Assembly (NCBI GenBank): GCA_026710225.1
Contig: JAPORI010000261.1
Span: 3,109-31,137, forward strand
DNA: 28,029 nt
Direction: 5' to 3'
Source of the DNA: Betaproteobacteria bacterium
GTDB taxonomy: Bacteria > Pseudomonadota > Gammaproteobacteria > Tethybacterales > Tethybacteraceae
Part shown: piece after piece, positions 24,004-28,029 of the stretch
Layout of the letters: the number at the start of each line of letters is the position of its first letter
How positions within the stretch are numbered: position 1 is the stretch's first letter
Made by a program: the position numbers and the translations under genes
The notes under the pieces: model-generated
What the model was told of the DNA's origin: nothing
What the model saw: only the letters and a program-made list of their open reading frames with translations
The model's database searches: none

Positions 24004-24850
24004 GAATCTCGGTGCTGGCAATTCGCTGCATTGCGCCGTCGATCATGCAAATCAACTCTCCACAGTCGCTGATCCCGAAGTAGGTGGCCGGCTGCCGTTT
24101 GCCGCCCTCCCGGCTCACCACAATTTCCTCGCCGGGATGATGGATCGTGTAGTCCTGCCATCTGCCAACCAGTTTTGCAAACCCACAGTTGCGAAGCGAA
24201 TCAAGCATTTGCACCAGATTGTCCGCGATCGCGGCAAGCAGTTCGGTCCGGTCCGGCAGGTGCGATCCGGCAATCTCGGCGATTCCGGCGGCCGGCGGTG
24301 TCCCAATCCGGCTGCGCAACTGCGCCGAAGCCAGCAGATTGATGCCGATGCCAATCGCCAGAGATTGGTTAGCGCCTCTGCTTTCGACCAGAATGCCGCC
24401 AAGTTTGCGGCGCCGGCCGTCAACCAGATCATTGGGCCACTTCAAAAGCGCCGGCACCCCGGCTTTGCCAAGCGCCTCGGCAGTTGCAATGCCGGCCACA
24501 AGGCTTGCGCCATTCATTGCCGAGCCGGCGGTCGGAAACAACAGCGTGAAGATTAGCGATTCGAGCCCGGCGGCTTCCCACTTTCGACCATGCCGGCCGC
24601 GGCCGGCCGTCTGCCGGTCACAGGCAAACAGTACCGGTGCTGTGGCCAACCGGTTCCATTCAATTGCGTCGTCATTGGTGCTGGCGGTGGAAGCCTTGAA
24701 CTGGATGCTTTCCACGGCGTGGCCGAGCAGTTCGCCCAGCCGAATCAAGTCGAGCGGAGTACAAAAAGAAGACGATAAAGACCCGGCGGCCTTTTCGCCC
24801 TCATGTTCCGATGAACCGGTCAAGGTCGCACCGGATGCGCAAAATGCCAT
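23981..24850 (-). CDS. birA: Biotin--[acetyl-CoA-carboxylase] ligase BirA, without the DNA-binding domain
   Basis: This enzyme makes biotinyl-AMP and attaches biotin to the carboxylase carrier protein. The ORF gives 289 residues. The catalytic domain has STASTNDDA (about 54-62), the biotinyl-AMP loop GRGRHGRKW (83-91), KWPNDLVDGRRRKLGGIL (137-154) and GIGINL, then a short SH3-like C-terminal domain. The winged-helix repressor domain of E. coli BirA is absent, so it should not repress biotin genes. The first 30 residues do not resemble the family, and the ATG at 24850 touches a hairpin that may be the terminator of the upstream gene. A TTG at 24748, which would give 255 residues, is a possible true start. 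Neither has a clear ribosome binding site. Confidence 0.9.
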   Translation of the reverse strand: MAFCASGATLTGSSEHEGEKAAGSLSSSFCTPLDLIRLGELLGHAVESIQFKASTASTNDDAIEWNRLATAPVLFACDRQTAGRGRHGRKWEAAGLESLIFTLLFPTAGSAMNGASLVAGIATAEALGKAGVPALLKWPNDLVDGRRRKLGGILVESRGANQSLAIGIGINLLASAQLRSRIGTPPAAGIAEIAGSHLPDRTELLAAIADNLVQMLDSLRNCGFAKLVGRWQDYTIHHPGEEIVVSREGGKRQPATYFGISDCGELICMIDGAMQRIASTEIHEHAAGY

Positions 24851-24878
24851 CCCGCCAGACCTGCACAGGCCCGGCGGG
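24841..24878 (-). terminator. Hairpin after the H1-like gene, possible terminator overlapping the birA start
   Basis: On the minus strand CCCGCC (24878 down to 24873) pairs with GGCGGG (24856 down to 24851), and an inner CCT/AGG pairing surrounds a 4-base loop. The ATG of the long birA reading follows at once, and a run of four T lies at 24844-24841. The stem is GC-rich but the T tract is short and offset, so termination would be partial at best. Confidence 0.4.
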
Positions 24879-24892
24879 ACAACGGCGAGCGC

Positions 24893-25204
24893 CTAGCGCT
24901 TCTTGCGCTTGGCCGACTTGCGGCGCTTCTTGGCGGGCTTCTTCTTGGCCGCCGCCTTCTTGCGCTTCTTCTTGGCGGGCTTCTTCTTGGCCGCTGCCTT
25001 CTTGCGCTTCTTCTTGGCGGGCTTCTTCTTGGCCGCCGCCTTCTTGCGCTTCTTGGCGGGCTTCTTCTTGGCCGCCTTCTTGCGCTTCTTGGCAGACTTC
25101 TTGGTCGCCTTCTTGACGGTCTTGCGCTTGGCCACCTTCTTCTTGGCGGTCTTGCGCTTGGCCACCTTCTTCTTGGCGGACTTTTTCTTAGCAGCAGCGA
25201 TCAT
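24893..25204 (-). CDS. Lysine-rich histone H1-like / AlgP-like DNA-binding protein
   Basis: A 103-residue protein made almost wholly of Lys, Ala, Arg and Pro, with no acidic residue. It begins MIAAAKKKSAKKKVAKRK. The first part repeats a ten-residue unit of the type KKKVAKRKTA, and the second part repeats a 14-residue unit of the type AKKKPAKKKRKKAA three to four times. Such tails resemble eukaryotic H1 C-termini and bacterial AlgP, HctA and BpH1, which bind DNA without sequence preference and compact the nucleoid. GGGAG lies six bases before the ATG, one of the best ribosome binding sites in the window, and suggests strong expression. It stands alone between nrdB and birA. Confidence 0.88.
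   Translation of the reverse strand: MIAAAKKKSAKKKVAKRKTAKKKVAKRKTVKKATKKSAKKRKKAAKKKPAKKRKKAAAKKKPAKKKRKKAAAKKKPAKKKRKKAAAKKKPAKKRRKSAKRKKR
24925..25078 (-). repeat. 42-bp tandem repeats inside the H1-like gene
   Basis: The core GGCGGG-CTTCTTCTTGGCC (plus strand) recurs at 24932, 24974, 25016 and 25055, i.e. with spacings of 42, 42 and 39 bases. The copies are nearly identical and encode the KKKPAKKKRKKAA units. The 39-base spacing marks a copy missing one lysine codon. Confidence 0.9.
25118..25178 (-). repeat. 30-bp tandem repeat inside the H1-like gene
   Basis: Two near-perfect copies of a 30-base unit begin at 25118 and 25148 (plus strand GGTCTTGCGCTTGGCCACCT and on). They encode the ten-residue unit KKKVAKRKTA or a close variant. 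Confidence 0.85.
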
Positions 25205-25447
25205 CTCGTACTCCCTTTGTTGTTTTGTAGGTTGGGTTTTGGTTTACGCGATCAAAGAAGCAATCACGTTGCAGGCAATTTTAACAAGCAACTTGTCGGA
25301 AGGGCAAAAAAATCCGCCGCAATTTTGTCAATTGCCGCGTTTGGACGCGTTTTTGTTGTTAATTTGTTTGCGCGTGCGTTCAAAATGGTGCTGCGCAACA
25401 AAGACAATTTTTAGTTCGATAACTTTGTTGTCTTTGCCTTCAGAGAG
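25205..25447. promoter_or_regulatory. Longest non-coding stretch: H1-like gene leader and nrdB downstream region
   Basis: A 243-bp gap, clearly richer in A and T than its neighbours. On the minus strand it holds a candidate promoter for the H1-like gene: TTGCCC at 25307-25302, an 18-base spacer and TAAAAT at 25283-25278, giving a leader of about 65 bases. A perfect TTGACA (25331-25326, minus strand) lies further up without a matching -10. The nrdB-proximal end carries inverted repeats at 25396-25436. I see no open reading frame of note. Confidence 0.45.
25396..25436 (-). terminator. Overlapping inverted repeats downstream of nrdB
   Basis: CAAAGACAA (25399-25407) is complementary to TTGTCTTTG (25428-25436), a 9-bp stem with a 20-base loop. 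The shifted pair CAACAAAG (25396-25403) and CTTTGTTG (25423-25430) forms an alternative 8-bp stem. They share bases, so only one can form at a time. The position just after nrdB fits a terminator, but the stems are AT-rich and no long T tract follows. Confidence 0.35.
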
Positions 25448-26509
25448 TTACCACTCCAGAGTGCTGGCACTTTGATATTCGGTAACCCGCGTCTCGAAGA
25501 AGTTCTTCTCCTTTTTCAAATCGAGCATTTCCGACATCCATGGGAAAGTGTTCTTGGCGATGTCGCTGCTAAACAGCGGGTCGATTCCGATCTGGCCGAG
25601 GCGGCGGTTGCAGATGAAGCGCAGATACTCCTTGAACATCGGGGCATTGAGGCCGAGCAGGCCGTTGGGCATGGTTTCCTCGGCATAGCGGTATTCCAGA
25701 TCGCAGGCGGTGCGGAACAGGTCGCGGATTTCCTCAACGAAGTCACTGGTCCACAGATGCGGATTTTCCAGGCGAATCTGGTTGACGCAGTCGGTGCCGA
25801 AGTTCAGATGTAGCGATTCGTCGCGCAGGATGTACTGGATCTGCTCGCTGCAGCCGGTCATCTTGTTCTGCCGGCCGAGAGCGAGAATCTGGACAAAGCC
25901 GACATAGAAGAACATCCCCTCCATGATCATCGCGAACACGATCAGCGCCTTGAGCAGCTGTCGGTCGGTTTCCTCGGTGCCGCTTTTGAAGTTCGGATCG
26001 GTAAGGGTGTTGATGAACTCCAGGCAGAACTCGTCCTTGGCGCCGATGCAGGGAATCTCGTTGTACATGTTGAAGATCTCGCCCTCGTCCAGGCCGAGCG
26101 ATTCGACGATGTACTGGTATGCGTGCACATGCACAGCTTCCTCGAAGGCCTGGCGGAGCAGATACTGCCGGCACTCCGGATTGGTAATCAGGCGGTAGGT
26201 GCCCAGCAGGATGTTGTTGGCGGCCAGACTCTCGGCGGTGGAGAAGAAGCCGAAGTTGCGCTTGATCATCAGCCGCTCGGCATCGGACAGGCCGTCGGTG
26301 CTGTTCCACAACTCGATGTCGCGCTGCATGCTGATTTCGGTCGGCATCCAGTTGTTGGCGCAGCCCTTCTGGTAGGCCTCCCAAGCCCACTTGTACTTGA
26401 TTGGCACCAACTGGTTGAGGTCGGCCCGGCAGTTGATCATCTGCTTCTGGTCAACCCGGATCCGGCTGGTGGCGGGACTGGAATCTTCAAGCAGGCTGGT
26501 AGCGGTCAT
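25448..26509 (-). CDS. nrdB: Ribonucleotide reductase class I beta subunit NrdB
   Basis: A 353-residue ferritin-like radical-generating subunit. Metal ligands by motif: Glu93 in FFSTAESL (Asp84 in E. coli), Glu124 and His127 in [10 protein letters not shown], a Glu in IMEGMFFY, and Glu and His in [11 protein letters not shown]. Tyr131 occupies the place of the radical Tyr122. The sequence, including [10 protein letters not shown] and [20 protein letters not shown], is close to the Pseudomonas and Chlamydia branch. The Glu ligand is the Chlamydia class Ic feature while the tyrosine is retained. The N-terminus is shorter than in Pseudomonas. The C-terminal tail [11 protein letters not shown] would dock to NrdA. 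GGAGG six bases before the ATG is a strong ribosome binding site. It lies 52 bases after nrdA. Confidence 0.96.
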   Translation of the reverse strand: MTATSLLEDSSPATSRIRVDQKQMINCRADLNQLVPIKYKWAWEAYQKGCANNWMPTEISMQRDIELWNSTDGLSDAERLMIKRNFGFFSTAESLAANNILLGTYRLITNPECRQYLLRQAFEEAVHVHAYQYIVESLGLDEGEIFNMYNEIPCIGAKDEFCLEFINTLTDPNFKSGTEETDRQLLKALIVFAMIMEGMFFYVGFVQILALGRQNKMTGCSEQIQYILRDESLHLNFGTDCVNQIRLENPHLWTSDFVEEIRDLFRTACDLEYRYAEETMPNGLLGLNAPMFKEYLRFICNRRLGQIGIDPLFSSDIAKNTFPWMSEMLDLKKEKNFFETRVTEYQSASTLEW

Positions 26510-26555
26510 GGCAATCCTCCCTGAGAGGGATGAAATACGGGGAAATGTTGGCCGG

Positions 26556-26575
26556 CGACTATCAGCCGGCGCAGG
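26556..26575 (-). other. Small hairpin at the nrdA stop codon
   Basis: On the minus strand GCCGGC, an 8-base loop holding the TGA stop, and GCCGGC again can form a 6-bp stem (plus-strand 26551-26570 region). It lies between nrdA and the strong nrdB ribosome binding site. It could tune the message ratio of the two subunits, but GCCGGC is very common in this DNA and the match may be chance. Confidence 0.25.
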
Positions 26576-28029
26576 ATTCGCATTCCGGGTCGTTGATCGA
26601 GCAGGCTGTTGCCTCCGGAATCTTCACGGAATTCATGTTGCCAGTGGCGTGGGTTGAGTACTTCTCGGTACTTGAGGCCTGGATCGAGCGCAGGTAGTAG
26701 GTGGTCTTCAGGCCGCGCTGCCAGGCCAGAGTGTAGAGTGCCGCCAAATCCCGACCGCGCGGATTGGCAACGTACAGGTTGAGCGACTGGGCCTGATCGA
26801 GCCACTTCTGGCGCCGTCCGGCCGCCTCGATCAGCCACTTCTGATCGATGTTGAAAGCGGTAACGTAGCGGCGGCGGATGTTCTCGGGGATGCGCTCGAT
26901 TGCGCCGATCTCTCCGTCGTGCTGCTTGATTTCCGAGATCATCAGGGCGTCCCACAACCCCAGTTTCTGCAAGTCGCGCACCAGCCGCCCGTTGATGGTC
27001 TTGAACTCCCCGGACAGGTTCGACTTGGTGAACAGGTTCTGGTAGGTGGGCTCGATGCTGGCAGTAACCCCAACAATGTTGGCGATGGTCGCAGTCGGCG
27101 CAATAGCCAGACAGTTCGAGTTGCGTATACCGTCCTTGCTGATCTTGGCGCGCAACTTGTTCCAGTCCAACTGCGCAGACATGTCGATTTGCAGGTAGGG
27201 GCTGTCAATCGCTCCGTTGACTTTCGGCTTTTCACCGTTGTTGCGCTCGGCGGCCAGCATTGCCAGAGTGTCCGGGGGCAGGATGCCACGGCTCCACAGG
27301 CTGCCGTCGTAACTTTCATAGCGTCCGCGCTCAACCGCCAGGTCCGAGGATGCCCAGTAGGCGTGGTAGGCAATAAGTTCGGCCGAGCGGTCGGCGAACT
27401 CGACCGCCTCTTGTGAGTCGTAGGTTATCCCGGCCTCGTACAGGCAGTCCTGGAAACCCATCATGCCCAGCCCTATCGGCCGGTGGCGCATGTTCGAGTT
27501 GCGCGCCTTGTCAACCGAATAGTAGTTCAGGTCGATTACATTGTCGAGCATCCGGATCGCGGTCTTGACCGTGGCGGCGATCATTTCCTCGTCAAGCTGG
27601 CTGCCGCGCATGTGGGCAACCAGATTTATTGAACCAAGGTTGCACACTGCGATCTCTTCCCGGCTGGTGTTGAGGGTTATCTCGGTGCACAGGTTCGAAC
27701 TGTGCACCACCCCGGTATGCTGCTGCGGCGAGCGGATGTTGCAGGCGTCCTTGAAGGTAAACCAGGGATGGCCGGTCTCGTAGATCATCTTGATCATCTT
27801 CATCCACAACTCGGTTGCCCGAATCTTCTTGTGGGGGATTTCTCCGGCTTCGGCCAGTTGCTCATAGCCTTCGTAGGCCTTTTCAAAGGCCAGTCCGTAC
27901 AGATCGTGCAGGTCGGGAGTGTCGGCCGGCGAAAAGAGTGTCCAGTCGGCATCGGCCAACACCCGCTTGATGAACAGGTCGGGTATCCAGTTGGCGGTGT
28001 TCATGTCGTGGGTGCGCCGCCGGTCGTCG
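26562..28029 (-). CDS. nrdA: Ribonucleotide reductase class I alpha subunit NrdA (partial, N-terminus off the right edge)
   Basis: The last 488 residues of the catalytic subunit; the frame is open to the right edge and continues upstream of the visible ATG at 28004 with [19 protein letters not shown], a conserved internal motif. Active-site parts seen are NLCTEI (Asn, thiyl Cys and Glu), VCNLGSINL with the second redox Cys, and the Tyr-Tyr pair in LKTTYYLRS that carries the radical path. The C-terminus [12 protein letters not shown] holds the redox cysteine pair that is re-reduced by thioredoxin or glutaredoxin. The ATP-cone region and the first redox Cys lie outside the window. nrdB follows 52 bases on, forming an nrdAB operon. 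Confidence 0.96.
   Translation of the reverse strand, partial: DDRRRTHDMNTANWIPDLFIKRVLADADWTLFSPADTPDLHDLYGLAFEKAYEGYEQLAEAGEIPHKKIRATELWMKMIKMIYETGHPWFTFKDACNIRSPQQHTGVVHSSNLCTEITLNTSREEIAVCNLGSINLVAHMRGSQLDEEMIAATVKTAIRMLDNVIDLNYYSVDKARNSNMRHRPIGLGMMGFQDCLYEAGITYDSQEAVEFADRSAELIAYHAYWASSDLAVERGRYESYDGSLWSRGILPPDTLAMLAAERNNGEKPKVNGAIDSPYLQIDMSAQLDWNKLRAKISKDGIRNSNCLAIAPTATIANIVGVTASIEPTYQNLFTKSNLSGEFKTINGRLVRDLQKLGLWDALMISEIKQHDGEIGAIERIPENIRRRYVTAFNIDQKWLIEAAGRRQKWLDQAQSLNLYVANPRGRDLAALYTLAWQRGLKTTYYLRSIQASSTEKYSTHATGNMNSVKIPEATACSINDPECESCAG

Noticed and set aside
24925..25178. Regularly spaced repeats that could be taken for a CRISPR array
   Set aside because: The units are contiguous, code in frame for Lys/Ala/Pro blocks and have no unique spacers; no cas gene is present.
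24903..25475. A plus-strand frame encoding a repetitive, hydrophobic FLAGFFLAAAF-type protein
   Set aside because: It is the exact antisense of the lysine codon repeats in the H1-like gene; AAG codons read as CTT on the other strand give Leu/Phe runs.
1..28029. Frequent GCCGGC and CCGGCC palindromes
   Set aside because: They match Ala-Gly and Ala-Gly-Arg codon pairs in a GC-rich genome and are spread through coding DNA; no clustering that suggests a signal was seen.

Overview
The window reads as an ordinary, very compact stretch of a gammaproteobacterial chromosome with high GC content. The evidence is the lptG-lptF / pepA-holC arrangement, an LPS core heptosyltransferase next to an MsbA-type flippase, birA-coaX, DUF4390-ntrY-ntrX, msrPQ, and Pseudomonas/Chlamydia-type nrdAB. 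I cannot name the species. The density of genes, overlapping stop codons and near absence of spacers suggest a streamlined, possibly uncultured lineage. No mobile element, CRISPR array, phage gene or defence system is visible.

Layout. Positions 1-1785 (minus) hold lptF and the N-terminal part of lptG, an LPS-export pair, divergent from pepA-holC (1863-3789, plus), a tRNA-Ala(CGC) and an LplT-like MFS transporter (to 5252). A DMT-type transporter (5249-6121, minus) meets the MFS gene tail to tail. xthA (6221-6988, plus) converges on and overlaps the last gene of a minus-strand run metK-ahcY-msrP-msrQ-mscS (12247 down to 6975). This run joins SAM synthesis, SAH hydrolysis and periplasmic methionine sulfoxide repair. 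A LysE-type exporter (12360-12965, plus) is divergent from metK and faces a minus-strand run pyrC-waaC-msbA (17113 down to 13016). folD and a single-domain asparaginase-like gene (17129-18516, plus) diverge from pyrC and end inside the stop codon of pyrE.

From 25204 down to 18513 lies a long minus-strand series: a lysine-rich histone H1-like gene, birA, coaX, a DUF4390 protein, the ntrY-like kinase, the ntrX-like regulator and pyrE. Most junctions overlap or nearly touch. The right edge (28029 down to 25448) carries nrdA (partial) and nrdB. The only sizeable non-coding stretch is 25205-25447 (243 bp), and no stretch above 300 bp lacks a gene.

The points most worth a second look are these. 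The NtrX-like regulator has a central AAA+ domain that has lost Walker A, Walker B and GAFTGA. The NrdB has a Chlamydia-like glutamate metal ligand but keeps the radical tyrosine. The dihydroorotase has Gln in place of the first metal-binding His. The asparaginase-like protein stops exactly after the N-terminal domain. The H1-like gene is built of 42-bp and 30-bp tandem repeats.
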